A stretch of DNA of 64,000 nucleotides from Modestobacter muralis (GCF_010682105.1 NZ_JAAGWH010000021.1:1-64000), one strand, 5' to 3'. Shown: positions 37,667 to 46,608, counted from the stretch's first letter. Numbers and translations: made by a program. The notes: a model not told the origin generated them from the sequence alone.

Positions 37667-39571
37667 TCAGCAGGGCAGCCCGGTGAACGCACGGACCGCC
37701 TCGACCAGCGCGGCCGCGTCGTCGGCACCGAGCACGACGGTCACGTGCGCACCGCTGCCTGCCCGCAGCAGGTCCGCCTCGCCCAGGACCGCGGCCAGCC
37801 GCTCGGCCCGCTCCCGGTCCGCCTCGGCGAACTCGATGCCGGAGGTGGCGGCCACCCCGGCGATCACGGTGCCGACGGTCAGCCCGCCCTCCCGCAGCCG
37901 CTGGGCGACCTCCTCGGCCAGCACTGGGTCACCGGCGCCGTCGAGCACGTCGACGGTGGTCGCCGCAGCCGGCTCGCAGGAGTCGGTCGGCGGGGCGGGA
38001 GCCACTGGCGGCTCCGTCGCGGGCGGCGCAACCGGCGGCTCCGTCGTAGGCGGCACGACCGGCGGCTCCGTCGTAGGCAGCACGACCGGCGGCTCCGTCG
38101 TAGGCGGCGCCACCGGCGGCTCCGTCGTAGGCGGCACGACCGGCGGCTCCGTCGTAGGCGGCGCCACCGTCGTAGGCGGCACGACCGGCGCTTCCATCGT
38201 CGGCGGCGCGACCGGCGCCTCGGTCGTGGGCGGCGCGGAGCTGGCGGGCGGCTCCGTCGGCGGCGCGACCGGCGGCTCCGTCGGCGGTGGCGCGACCGGG
38301 GGCGTCGAGGTGACGGGCGGCTCGGTCGTCGTAGGCGGCGCAGAGCTGGCGGGCGGCTCCGTCGTCGGCGCGGGAGGCGTCTGCGCTGGAGTCACCTCCG
38401 GCGCAGACGACGTCGGCGCGGCCGGCGCCTCGGGCTCCGGCACCTCGAGCCCCGGCGCCGCGAGCCCCGGCGCCGCGAGCCCCGGCGCCTCAGGCTCCGG
38501 CTCCGGCTCCAGCGCGACGGGCGGCTGGGCAGCCGACGCGACCTCGGGCGGTCGGCTGGCGCTCGGCGGCGCGGCCGGGGGCTCGGCCGCGGCCGGCACC
38601 CGGTCCACGGACGGCTGCGGCGGCTCCACGACCCGGCCGATCGCCGGGGGCCGGGCCGGGTCGGCCGGCGGCACGGTGGGCGCGGGGCCGGCCGGCGTCG
38701 GCACCCGCGGCGACGGCGTGCCGGCGTAGCTGGCGGCCAGCCCGAGCACGGTGGCCACGTACTCGGCGGAGTGGTTGTAGGCGAAGACCGCGCGAGACCG
38801 GCCGGCGTCGCTGGTGAGGTCGCCACCAGCGGCGCACAGGTAGTTGCCGGTCGCCACGGCGGCGTCGTCGATGTCGAACGGGTCGCGGCGGCCGTCGCCG
38901 TCGCCGTCGGCGCCGTAGACCGCCCACGTGGTCGGGATGAACTGCATCGGGCCGACGGCCCGGTCGTGCACCGTGTCCCCGTCGAAGCGGCCGCCGTCGG
39001 AGTCCAGGATGCGTGCGGTGCCGTTGCCGGTGAGCGGGATGCCGACGATCGGCGGCGTGGAGCGCCCGTCGGTCGACAGCACGGCGCCGGCGAAGCGCCC
39101 GTGGTCCGACTCGACCCGTCCGATGGCGGCGATGAGGGTCCAGCTGATGTCGCAGTCGGCGAGCCCGGTGGCGCGGGTGTAGGCCTCGAGCGCCGTCGTG
39201 GGCACCCCACCGGCCGCGAGCGGGGACCGCGCGGCGTCCGGGGACCGGGGGGCCGCGGTGCCGGGGGCGGCGGTGGCGGTGGGGGTGGCGGTGGGGGTGG
39301 CGGTGGGGGTGGCGGACGCCGCCTCCGCCAGCGCGACGCCGTCCAGCACCGGTGGGGCTACCAGGTCGGGGTCGGCGCGGTGCACCGACAGCCGGCCGGG
39401 CGTGGGCGCCGGGGCACCGGCCTCCTCGTCCCCGGCCACCGGCGCGGCAGCGGCCTCCAGGGACGGCGCAGCGGAGGCCCCGGGAAGCAGCGCGACCAGC
39501 GCGGTGGTCAGACCTGCCGTCAGCACGACGCCCTGGCTGCGGCGGCCGTCCCGGCGGTGACGCGGGCTCAC
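37667..39571 (-). CDS. Secreted lytic transglycosylase with Pro/Thr linker and LytR_C domain
   Basis: A 634-residue exported protein. A Sec-type leader (GVVLTAGLTTALVALLPGASA) precedes an SLT transglycosylase domain at about residues 125-270. Glu154 (AAIGRVESDHGRFAG) is the expected acid, with AVGPMQFIPTTW and FAYNHS further on. A long Pro/Thr/Glu linker (about 290-530) contains nine-residue repeats of the TTEPPVVPP type. The last 96 residues are a LytR_C domain (VDVLDGAGDPVLAEEVAQRL). The enzyme should cleave peptidoglycan glycan strands; the linker could span the wall. GTG 39571 has AGGAC 8 bases upstream, and the open frame to 40060 lacks coding character. Confidence 0.88.
   Translation of the reverse strand: MSPRHRRDGRRSQGVVLTAGLTTALVALLPGASAAPSLEAAAAPVAGDEEAGAPAPTPGRLSVHRADPDLVAPPVLDGVALAEAASATPTATPTATPTATAAPGTAAPRSPDAARSPLAAGGVPTTALEAYTRATGLADCDISWTLIAAIGRVESDHGRFAGAVLSTDGRSTPPIVGIPLTGNGTARILDSDGGRFDGDTVHDRAVGPMQFIPTTWAVYGADGDGDGRRDPFDIDDAAVATGNYLCAAGGDLTSDAGRSRAVFAYNHSAEYVATVLGLAASYAGTPSPRVPTPAGPAPTVPPADPARPPAIGRVVEPPQPSVDRVPAAAEPPAAPPSASRPPEVASAAQPPVALEPEPEPEAPGLAAPGLAAPGLEVPEPEAPAAPTSSAPEVTPAQTPPAPTTEPPASSAPPTTTEPPVTSTPPVAPPPTEPPVAPPTEPPASSAPPTTEAPVAPPTMEAPVVPPTTVAPPTTEPPVVPPTTEPPVAPPTTEPPVVLPTTEPPVVPPTTEPPVAPPATEPPVAPAPPTDSCEPAAATTVDVLDGAGDPVLAEEVAQRLREGGLTVGTVIAGVAATSGIEFAEADRERAERLAAVLGEADLLRAGSGAHVTVVLGADDAAALVEAVRAFTGLPC
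38006..38212. repeat. 27-bp coding minisatellite in the transglycosylase gene
   Basis: Six consecutive 27-base units (from 38006, 38033, 38060, 38087, 38114 and 38141) are followed by an 18-base partial unit (38168-38185) and a diverged unit (38186-38212). Units differ at a few positions. Each encodes nine residues of the TTEPPVxPP type on the minus strand. The period is a multiple of three, so copy-number change would alter linker length without breaking the frame. Confidence 0.85.
39275..39310. repeat. 12-bp G-rich tandem repeat
   Basis: Three perfect copies of GGCGGTGGGGGT, encoding TATP repeats of the same transglycosylase on the minus strand. The plus strand carries several runs of five G and could form a G-quadruplex. 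It lies in the linker between the leader and the SLT domain. Confidence 0.8.
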
Positions 39572-39885
39572 GCGGCAGTCCTGCGGTGGTCGTGCGGCGA
39601 GCGAGTCGGCACCGTTGATCCCCCTGGAGCGTCCACCGTGCGCCCGTCCCGGGTCGCGCGCACCGGGGGGTGCACGCGTCCGGACGGGACGAGGTCGACC
39701 GTAAGCGGAGCGAACCGTCAGCGCCATGGCCCGGCGTGGGCTCTTTCCGCGACCGGCGGCCCGGGACACCCGCACGGGGGCCACCGGGTTCCGGAACGGC
39801 ACAGCACGGCACCATGATCGAGGGGCACGCCGGCCCCGACGGTCCACGGCCCGGTCAGGTGCGGTCCCGCCCGGGAGGGGTGCAG
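39572..39885. other. Divergent intergenic region, no gene seen
   Basis: A 314-base stretch between the starts of the transglycosylase (minus) and DeoR (plus) genes. Short in-frame extensions of both genes run into it, but their composition is not gene-like and better ribosome sites lie downstream. I looked for a ydaO-type leader, common before actinobacterial wall hydrolases, and did not find its conserved blocks. Confidence 0.55.
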
Positions 39886-40668
39886 ATGCTCGCGCGACAA
39901 CGGCAGGAACGGATCCTCGAGGCGGTCCGGGCGCACGGCGGGGCCCGTGTCTCGGAGCTGGTGGGGCTGCTCGGCGTCTCGGAGATGACCGTGCGCCGCG
40001 ACATCGCCACCCTCGCCGACCGTGGGCTGGTGGCCCGGGTGCACGGTGGGGCCACCGCACTGGACGGGCGCAGCGCCGACGAGCCCGGCTTCCAGGTCAA
40101 GTCGGCGATGGCGCTGGTGGAGAAGCGGGCGATCGCACGGGTGGCCGCCGGTCTGGTCCAGCCCGGCGACTCGGTCGCGCTCTCGGCGGGCACCACGACC
40201 TTCGCGGTCGCCGAGGCACTGCTGGGCGTCCCGGGTCTCACCGTCGTCACCAACTCGCTGCCCGCCGCCCGGCTGCTGCACGACAGCTCCCGCGAGGACC
40301 AGACGGTCGTGCTCACCGGCGGGGTGCGCACCCCCTCCGACGCGCTCGTGGGCCCGGTCGCGGTCTCCGCGCTGCGCGTGCTGCACGTCGACTGGCTGTT
40401 CCTCGGCGTCCACGGCATGGACGAGGAGGCCGGGCTGACCACCCCGAACCTGGTCGAGGGCGAGACCAACCGGGCACTGGTGGCCTGCGCCCGGCAGGTC
40501 GCCGTCGTCGCCGACTCCTCGAAGTGGCGCGTGGTGGGGCTGTGCAGCATGGCCTCCCTCGACGAGGTCGACGTGCTGATCACCGACTCCGGCCTGCCCG
40601 ACGTCGGACAGCGGGAACTGTCCGCCCGCACCGGCCGGCTGGTGATCGCGCCCGTCCCGACGGCCTGA
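39886..40668 (+). CDS. DeoR-family transcriptional regulator
   Basis: A 260-residue DeoR regulator starting RQRQERILEAVRAHGGARVS. The helix-turn-helix is SELVGLLGVSEMTVRRDIATL and the sensor domain has VALSAGTTTFAVAEAL, VVTNSLPAA and VVADSSKW. ATG 39886 has GGGAGGGG 5 bases upstream. It stands 179 bases before the YtfQ-like transporter operon on the same strand and probably regulates it, answering to a sugar phosphate, in addition to the LacI-type protein at the other end of the block. The dual control is inferred. Confidence 0.9.
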   Translation: MLARQRQERILEAVRAHGGARVSELVGLLGVSEMTVRRDIATLADRGLVARVHGGATALDGRSADEPGFQVKSAMALVEKRAIARVAAGLVQPGDSVALSAGTTTFAVAEALLGVPGLTVVTNSLPAARLLHDSSREDQTVVLTGGVRTPSDALVGPVAVSALRVLHVDWLFLGVHGMDEEAGLTTPNLVEGETNRALVACARQVAVVADSSKWRVVGLCSMASLDEVDVLITDSGLPDVGQRELSARTGRLVIAPVPTA

Positions 40669-40724
40669 CCAGCACGGCGACCCGGGCAGCCTGGTCCAGC
40701 CCGCTCTACCGGGACCCCGCGTCA

Positions 40725-40736
40725 TGCAGCGTTGCA
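40725..40736. promoter_or_regulatory. LacI-type operator candidate upstream of the ytfQ-like operon
   Basis: TGCAGCGTTGCA differs at one base from the perfect palindrome TGCAACGTTGCA at 47663-47674, and both are preceded by CA. It lies 112 bases before the binding-protein ATG. The same LacI-type protein (46609-47604) may bind both. Confidence 0.55.
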
Positions 40737-40847
40737 CGACCGTGATGTGATCTTCCTTGCGCAGAAATGTCCGGTCCTGTTCGATCCGGACAGGCGGGAC
40801 TCCGGGCCCGCACCGAGGCAACGACGCCTAGCAACAGGGAGTTCGAC

Positions 40848-41951
40848 ATGACACCCATCACCGCCCGACGGCGCGCACTGCGCCCGTCCCGCCTCCTCGT
40901 CGCCGGTGCCGCAGCAGCGCTCGCACTGACCGGCTGTGCCAACAGCGGCGAGACCGACGCCCCCGCGGCCGCCGCCTCGTCCGGTGACGGCGGCGCGCAG
41001 ACCACCAAGTCGGCCAGCGCGCCCGCCGGCGAGGGCTGCACGCTGGAGAAGTACGGCCTGGAGGCGATCGACCTCAAGGGCGCCAAGGTCGGGTTCTCGC
41101 AGTCCGAGCCCGACACCGCCGCCTTCCGCGCCGCCGAGACCCAGTCCATCAAGGACGAGGCGGCCAAGATCGGCGTCGGCGAGCTGCTGGTGACCAACGC
41201 CAACGCGCAGCTGACCAAGCAGATCTCCGACATCCAGGACCTGCTCAACCAGGGCGCCCAGGCCCTGATCGTCGCCCCCGTCAACTCCGACGGCCTGGAC
41301 CCCGCACTCGCTGCGGCCAAGGCCAAGGGCGTGCCGGTGCTGACCATCGACCGCAAGGTCACCAACACCGCCTGCTCGGACTACCTGGCCTTCATCGGCT
41401 CGGACTTCGAGGAGCAGGGCAAGCGCGCCGCCGACGCCATGGCGACGGCCACCGGCGGGCCGGCGAAGGTCGCGATCCTGCTGGGCTCCTCGGGCAACAA
41501 CGTCACCGACCTGCGGACCTCCGGGTTCGTCGACCAGGTGGAGGCCGAGTACCCCGAGCTGGAGATCGTCGCCCAGCAGACCGGTGACTTCGAGCGGGCC
41601 AAGGGCCAGTCGGTGGCCGAGCAGCTGCTGCAGTCCAACCCCGACATCAACGCCATCTACGCCGAGAACGACGAGATGGGCCTCGGTGCGGTCCAGGCCG
41701 TGCTGAGCGCCGGCAAGCAGCCCGGCACCGACGTCAAGATCGTCTCGATCGACGGCACGAGGAACGCGGTCCAGGCGCTCGTCGACGGCCAGTACAACGG
41801 CGTCATCGAGTCCAACCCGCGCTTCGGCCCGCTGGCGTTCTCCACCCTCCAGGACTTCATGGACGGCAAGGAGATCCCCGAGGACATCATCATCGAGGAC
41901 GACGAGTACACCCCCGACAACGCCGAGGCCGAGCTCGCCAACGCGTTCTGA
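40848..41951 (+). CDS. ytfQ: Sugar ABC transporter substrate-binding lipoprotein, YtfQ-like
   Basis: A 367-residue periplasmic-binding protein anchored by a lipobox (LALTGCANS). The mature sequence follows YtfQ, the galactofuranose-binding protein, at many points: KVGFSQSEPDTAAFRAAET, ALIVAPVNSDGLDPAL, VLTIDRKV, QQTGDFERAKGQSV, IYAENDEMGLGA and SIDGTRNAVQAL. It probably captures a furanose or related sugar. ATG 40848 has CAGGGA upstream; the open frame to 40767 is rejected because it displaces the signal peptide. It is followed by a hairpin and then the ATPase and two permeases. Confidence 0.88.
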   Translation: MTPITARRRALRPSRLLVAGAAAALALTGCANSGETDAPAAAASSGDGGAQTTKSASAPAGEGCTLEKYGLEAIDLKGAKVGFSQSEPDTAAFRAAETQSIKDEAAKIGVGELLVTNANAQLTKQISDIQDLLNQGAQALIVAPVNSDGLDPALAAAKAKGVPVLTIDRKVTNTACSDYLAFIGSDFEEQGKRAADAMATATGGPAKVAILLGSSGNNVTDLRTSGFVDQVEAEYPELEIVAQQTGDFERAKGQSVAEQLLQSNPDINAIYAENDEMGLGAVQAVLSAGKQPGTDVKIVSIDGTRNAVQALVDGQYNGVIESNPRFGPLAFSTLQDFMDGKEIPEDIIIEDDEYTPDNAEAELANAF

Positions 41952-41983
41952 CCCGACCCCGGGTCGACCCCTGCCCCACCTGA

Positions 41984-42018
41984 CCGGCGCCCCCGTCCCC
42001 CGCGGACGGGGGCGCCGG
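41984..42018 (+). promoter_or_regulatory. Intra-operon hairpin after the binding-protein gene
   Basis: A perfect 15-base-pair stem (41984-41998 with 42004-42018) with a 5-base loop lies between the binding-protein and ATPase genes. Such structures commonly protect the upstream message or attenuate read-through, giving more binding protein than membrane components. Confidence 0.6.
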
Positions 42019-42044
42019 CTCAACACCGCTCGACGAGGAGTCCG

Positions 42045-43697
42045 GTGTCCCACCCGCTCACCACCACCCCCGGCCGTCCTCCGGGTCGCCCCCACGACGG
42101 CCCGCTGCTCACCGTCTCGGGGGTGACCAAGTCCTTCGCCGGGGTCCACGCCCTGCGCGGCGTCGACTTCACCCTCGAGCCCGGCTCCGTCCACGCCCTG
42201 GTGGGCGAGAACGGGGCCGGCAAGTCCACCTTCATCAAGGTGCTCACCGGCGTGCACGCCGCCGACGCCGGCGAGGTCCGCTTCCTCGGCGACCCCGTCG
42301 CCTTCTCCCGCCCCGCCGACGCCCAGGACGCCGGGATCTCCACGATCTACCAGGAGATCAACCTCGTCCCGCTGCTCACCGTGGCGCAGAACATCTACCT
42401 CGGCCGCGAGCCGCGCCGCTTCGGCCTCGTCGACACCCGCGCCCTCAACCGGCAGGCCGCCGAGCTGGTGCAGCGGCTGGGCATCGAGGTCGACGTCCGG
42501 GCCGAGCTCGGCTCGCTGGGCCTGGGCGTGCAGCAGATGGTCGCCCTGGCCCGCGCCGTCTCCATCGACGCCCGCGTCGTGATCATGGACGAGCCGACGT
42601 CCTCCCTGGAGGTGCGCGAGGTCGAGACGCTCTTCGGCGTCGCCCGCACCCTGGCCGCCTCCGGCGTCGGGCTGGTCTTCGTCTCCCACCGCCTCGACGA
42701 GCTGTGGGCGCTGTGCGACACGGTGACCGTCCTGCGCGACGGCCGGGCCGTGCACACCGGCCCGATGGCCGACCTCGAGCGGGTGAAGCTGGTCGCGCTG
42801 ATGCTCGGCCGCGAGGTGAGCGACGTCCGCGCCGAGGGGACGACGGACTTCGGCGCCTCGCACGCCCAGGGCGACGCCCCGCTGCTGTCGGTCTCCGGCG
42901 TCGACGTCCCCAACCGGCTGCGCGGCGTGGGGCTCACCGCCCGGCCCGGCGAGGTCGTGGGCCTGGGCGGGCTGCTGGGCTCGGGGCGCAGCGAGACGCT
43001 CAAGGCCATCTACGGCGACCTGACCACCACCGCAGCCGACGTCGAGGTCGGTGGCACCAAGGTGAAGGCCGGCTCGGTGAGCCGGTCGCTCCGCGCGGGG
43101 ATCGCGCTGCTGTCGGAGGACCGCAAGGCGGAGGGGATCGTCCCGGACATGTCGGTGCGCGACAACATCGCGCTCGCCGTGCTGCCCAAGATGGCCCGCG
43201 GCGGGATGGTCTCCGACGCCCGGATCGACGCCCTCGTCGACACCTTCATGCGCCGGCTGCAGATCAAGGCCTCCAGCCCGCGGCAGAAGGTGCGCGAGCT
43301 GTCCGGCGGCAACCAGCAGAAGGTGCTCATCGCCCGCTGGCTGGCCACCGAGCCGCGGGTCTTCCTGCTCGACGAGCCCACCCGCGGCATCGACGTCGGC
43401 GCCAAGCGCGAGGTGCAGGGCCTCATCGACGAGCTCGCCGACCAGGGGCTGGCCGTGGTGCTGGTCTCCAGCGAGATGGACGAGCTCGTCGAGGGCAGCG
43501 ACCGGGTCGTGGTCCTGCACGACGGCGCCGTCTCCGGCGAGCTGGACGGCGACCGGCTCACCTCCGCCGAGCTGCTCCGCGTCCTCGCCGGCGGCATCCC
43601 CGACGAGCACCCCACCGGGCCGCCTCCCGGCCCGGGCACCGGCGCGAACGCCGTCGGCACCCACCCCACCACCCCGGGAGGGGACCACCGTGGCTGA
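42045..43697 (+). CDS. ytfR: Sugar ABC transporter ATPase, YtfR-like
   Basis: A 550-residue protein with two fused nucleotide-binding domains, as in RbsA/YtfR. Domain 1 has Walker A GENGAGKST, Q-loop IYQEINLVPLLTVAQN, signature LGLGVQQMVALARA and Walker B VVIMDEPTSSLEV. Domain 2 has a degenerate Walker A (GGLLGSGRSE) but signature LSGGNQQKVLIARWL and VFLLDEPTRGIDVGAKREV. ALMLGRE at the end of domain 1 matches the YtfR type. GTG 42045 has GAGGAG 5 bases upstream. It overlaps the next gene by 8 bases. Confidence 0.92.
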   Translation: MSHPLTTTPGRPPGRPHDGPLLTVSGVTKSFAGVHALRGVDFTLEPGSVHALVGENGAGKSTFIKVLTGVHAADAGEVRFLGDPVAFSRPADAQDAGISTIYQEINLVPLLTVAQNIYLGREPRRFGLVDTRALNRQAAELVQRLGIEVDVRAELGSLGLGVQQMVALARAVSIDARVVIMDEPTSSLEVREVETLFGVARTLAASGVGLVFVSHRLDELWALCDTVTVLRDGRAVHTGPMADLERVKLVALMLGREVSDVRAEGTTDFGASHAQGDAPLLSVSGVDVPNRLRGVGLTARPGEVVGLGGLLGSGRSETLKAIYGDLTTTAADVEVGGTKVKAGSVSRSLRAGIALLSEDRKAEGIVPDMSVRDNIALAVLPKMARGGMVSDARIDALVDTFMRRLQIKASSPRQKVRELSGGNQQKVLIARWLATEPRVFLLDEPTRGIDVGAKREVQGLIDELADQGLAVVLVSSEMDELVEGSDRVVVLHDGAVSGELDGDRLTSAELLRVLAGGIPDEHPTGPPPGPGTGANAVGTHPTTPGGDHRG

Positions 43698-44718
43698 ACA
43701 CACCGCGACCGCAGCGGGCACCGCGCCCGCTCCCCCACCGGCCGCCCCGCCCGGCGAGGCGGCGACCACCTCGCGTCGCCGGCCGGACGGCGAGTGGTTC
43801 CGCCGCAACGGTGTCTACCTCGGCCTGGTGGCGCTGGTCCTGGTCAACCTGGCCATCACGCCGAACTTCGCCAGCACCGGGTCGCTGCGGCTGCAGATGG
43901 TGCAGGTCGCGCCGATCATCGTGGTCAGCCTGGGCATGGCGATGGTCATCGGCACCGGCGGTATCGACCTGTCGGTCGGTGCGGTGATGGCGATGACCGC
44001 CGCGGTCATCCCGCTCTACATCGGCTACGGCACCCTCGGCGCGATCGCGGTCGGGCTGATCGCCGGCGTGCTCTCCGGCGCGCTGGCCGGCAGCGTGGTG
44101 GCCAGGATCGGGGTGCAGCCGATCATCGCGACGCTGGCGATCATGGTCGGCCTGCGCGGCCTGGCCAACATCGTCGGCGGCCAGATCAAGAGCATCCGCG
44201 ACCCCGGCTTCCGCGAGCTGGGCAGCGGGGACCTGTTCGGCGTCCCGTGGGTCGTGCTGGTCGCGATCGTCGTCGCGGTGCTCGTCTGGGTGCTGATGTC
44301 CCGGACGACGTTCGGGCGCCAGCTGATGGCCATCGGCGGCAACGCCCGGGCCTCCCAGCTCGCCGGCCTGCCGGTGAAGCGGGTGCTCACCACCGTCTAC
44401 GTGCTCTCCGGCCTGCTGGCCGCGCTGGCCGGCGTGCTCCTGGTGGGGCGCAACCAGGCGAGCGACCCGGCCACGCTGGGCCGGCTGGTCGAGCTGACCG
44501 CGATCACCGCGGTCGTCGTCGGCGGCACGCCGCTGACCGGCGGCCAGGTGCGGGTGCTGGGCACGGTGGCCGGTGCGCTGCTGATGCAGCTGATCACCTA
44601 CACCCTCGTCGCCCAGGACATCACCAACTCCGTCGCCCAGATGGTGCAGGCGGTCATCGTCGTCCTGGCCGTGTACGCCCAGGTGGGCACCCGGAAGCGG
44701 CGGAGGTCGCGCGCATGA
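43690..44718 (+). CDS. ytfT: Sugar ABC transporter permease, YtfT-like
   Basis: A 342-residue permease of the ribose/xylose class with about ten helices. GTGGIDLSVGAVMAM is the family signature. IGVQPIIATLAIMVGLRGLANI and GQIKSIRDPGFRELGSGDLFG align with the corresponding region of YtfT. The N-terminal 35 residues are Ala/Pro-rich and cytoplasmic. GTG 43690 lies inside the end of the ATPase gene. Two different permeases in one operon is the YtfT/YjfF pattern, distinct from the single permease of ribose operons. Confidence 0.9.
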   Translation: MAEHTATAAGTAPAPPPAAPPGEAATTSRRRPDGEWFRRNGVYLGLVALVLVNLAITPNFASTGSLRLQMVQVAPIIVVSLGMAMVIGTGGIDLSVGAVMAMTAAVIPLYIGYGTLGAIAVGLIAGVLSGALAGSVVARIGVQPIIATLAIMVGLRGLANIVGGQIKSIRDPGFRELGSGDLFGVPWVVLVAIVVAVLVWVLMSRTTFGRQLMAIGGNARASQLAGLPVKRVLTTVYVLSGLLAALAGVLLVGRNQASDPATLGRLVELTAITAVVVGGTPLTGGQVRVLGTVAGALLMQLITYTLVAQDITNSVAQMVQAVIVVLAVYAQVGTRKRRRSRA

Positions 44719-45719
44719 GCACCATCGAGACCACACCCCAGGCCGCCGGCACCGACGCCACCGCCCGCCGGCTGAAGTTCGTCCAGCGGGTGCAGCGGCA
44801 GGGCGCGCTCGCCGTCCTGGTGCTGCTGTGCCTGGTGGCCAGCTTCCAGTTCGACTCGTTCGCCACCGGACCCAACATCCGGTCGATCGGCCTGCAGGCC
44901 TCGTTCCTGGCCGTCATCGCCCTCGGCATGACCTTCGTGATCTTCACCGGCGGGATCGACCTGTCGGTCGGCTCGGTGTTCGCCCTCGGCGGCGTGCTCG
45001 CCGCGTGGGCGGCGCAGGAGTACGGCACGCTCGCCGCGATCGTGGTGCCGCTGGTCGTGTGCGGGGCGATCGGGCTCGTGCAGGGCCTGGTGATCGCCTA
45101 CGGCAAGCTCGCCCCGTTCATCGTGACCCTGGCCGGGCTGCTGTTCGCCCGCGGTCTGCTGCTGTTCATCAGCGACGAGGGCGCCACGGTCAACAAGGTC
45201 CCGGCCGACAGCGGCTTCCGGAACCTGGCCCAGGGCAGCCTGCTCGGGATCCCGTACCCGATCTGGATCGTGGTCGTCTTCTTCGGCCTCGGCGCGCTGG
45301 TGCTGCACCGCACCTCCTTCGGCCCGACCGTGCTGGCCATCGGAGGCCAGGAGGACGCCGCGGACCTGATGGGCCTCCCCGTGGCGCGCACGAAGGTGAT
45401 CACCTACACCGCCAGCGGGCTGCTCGCCGGGTTCGCCGGCGTGCTCATCGCCAGCTACACGTCCTCGGGCGTGGCGATCATCGGGGTCGGCACCGAGCTG
45501 CAGGCGATCTCCGCGGTCGTCCTCGGCGGCACACTGCTGGCCGGCGGCGCCGGCACGATCTTCGGCACGCTGGTCGGCGTCCTGCTGCTGCAGGTCATCG
45601 CCAACGTGATCAACCAGGTCGGGTCGCTGAACTCGAACTGGCAGGACCTGGTCAGCGGCGGCATCCTGCTGGCCGTCGTGGTCCTGCAGCGCTACCTCGC
45701 CGGGACCGTCCGCAGATGA
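44715..45719 (+). CDS. yjfF: Sugar ABC transporter permease, YjfF-like
   Basis: A 334-residue second permease. FTGGIDLSVGSVFAL is the family signature; FIVTLAGLLFARGLLLFISDEG and VVLGGTLLAGGAGTIFGTLVG match the YjfF type, as does the NSNWQDLVSGGILL ending. The ATG overlaps the YtfT-like stop (ATGA), and the next gene overlaps its own stop the same way. It would form a heterodimeric channel with the YtfT-like protein. Confidence 0.9.
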   Translation: MSTIETTPQAAGTDATARRLKFVQRVQRQGALAVLVLLCLVASFQFDSFATGPNIRSIGLQASFLAVIALGMTFVIFTGGIDLSVGSVFALGGVLAAWAAQEYGTLAAIVVPLVVCGAIGLVQGLVIAYGKLAPFIVTLAGLLFARGLLLFISDEGATVNKVPADSGFRNLAQGSLLGIPYPIWIVVVFFGLGALVLHRTSFGPTVLAIGGQEDAADLMGLPVARTKVITYTASGLLAGFAGVLIASYTSSGVAIIGVGTELQAISAVVLGGTLLAGGAGTIFGTLVGVLLLQVIANVINQVGSLNSNWQDLVSGGILLAVVVLQRYLAGTVRR

Positions 45720-46606
45720 CCGGCGAGCGCAGCTGGACCATCCGGTCGGGCGGGCACGAAGCGGTCATCGGCCGCACCGGCGCCGGGGTGCGCGGCTACC
45801 GGGTGGACGGCGTCCAGGTCGTCGACGCCCTCGGCGAGCGGGAGGTGGCCTCGGCCTACCACGGCCTGGTGCTGGCGCCCTGGCCCAACCGGGTCCCCGA
45901 CGGGCGCTGGAGCTGGGGCGGGCAGGAGCTGCAGCTGCCGGTCAACGAGGCGGCCACCGGCTGCGCGCTGCACGGCCTGGTCGCCTACGCCGCCTGGCAG
46001 GTGCGCGAGCTGACCGGGGACGCCGTCGAGCTGGGCATCGCGGTCGAGCCGCAGCCGGGCTACCCGTTCGCCCTCGACCTGACCGTGCGCTGGTCGGTCG
46101 GCGAGGACGGGCTGCGCTGCGCGATGGGCGTCGTGAACACCGGCTGGGACACCGCCCCGTTCGGGGTCGCCGTGCACCCCTACGTGGTGCTGCCCGGCTG
46201 CGGCGTCGACGACCTGGAGCTGACCCTCCCCGCGGGCAGCTGGCTGCAGACCGACGAGCGGCTGCGGCCGGTCGCACTGCACCCGGTCGACGGCGGCGAC
46301 CGCGACTTCCGCTCGGGTGCGCCGCTGCGCAGGCGGTCGCTGGACACCGCGTTCACCGACGTCACCGGGCAGGTGGCGCGGGTTGCCGGTGGCGAGCGGG
46401 TGGTCGAGGTGTGGGCCGACCCGGCGTTCGGCTGGTGGCAGGTCTACACCTCCGACTACTTCCCGGCCGGCTCGGAGCGGTACCGGCACGCGCTGGCGGT
46501 CGAGGCGATGACCTGCGGGCCCGACGCCCTCAACACCGGCCGCGACCTGCTCACCCTGGAGCCGGGCGCCCGCTGGGACGCGGCGTGGGGCGTGCGGGCG
46601 GCCTGA
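45716..46606 (+). CDS. Aldose 1-epimerase (mutarotase) family protein
   Basis: A 296-residue galactose-mutarotase-like protein. LAPWPNRVPDGRW, the substrate-side His in ALHGLVAYAAW, FGVAVHPYVVLPG and a C-terminal VEAMTCGPDALNTG are family features; the catalytic Glu/His pair is recognisable. It should interconvert anomers of the imported sugar, which fits a furanose/pyranose transporter. ATG 45716 overlaps the permease stop (ATGA). It is the last gene of the operon and converges with the LacI gene, with only 2 bases between the stops. Confidence 0.9.
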   Translation: MTGERSWTIRSGGHEAVIGRTGAGVRGYRVDGVQVVDALGEREVASAYHGLVLAPWPNRVPDGRWSWGGQELQLPVNEAATGCALHGLVAYAAWQVRELTGDAVELGIAVEPQPGYPFALDLTVRWSVGEDGLRCAMGVVNTGWDTAPFGVAVHPYVVLPGCGVDDLELTLPAGSWLQTDERLRPVALHPVDGGDRDFRSGAPLRRRSLDTAFTDVTGQVARVAGGERVVEVWADPAFGWWQVYTSDYFPAGSERYRHALAVEAMTCGPDALNTGRDLLTLEPGARWDAAWGVRAA

Positions 46607-46608
46607 GC

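Noticed and set aside
38006-38212. CRISPR-like repeat array.
   Set aside because: Units are contiguous with no spacers and encode an in-frame Pro/Thr repeat of a secreted protein.
39572-39885. c-di-AMP (ydaO) riboswitch before the wall hydrolase gene.
   Set aside because: The expected conserved blocks were not found on the minus strand of this region.
40769-40791. T-arm-like GTTCGATC between GTCCGG and CCGGAC, suggesting a tRNA end.
   Set aside because: The flanks do not form a proper T stem or acceptor stem, and no D or anticodon arm is present. It may be only a promoter inverted repeat.
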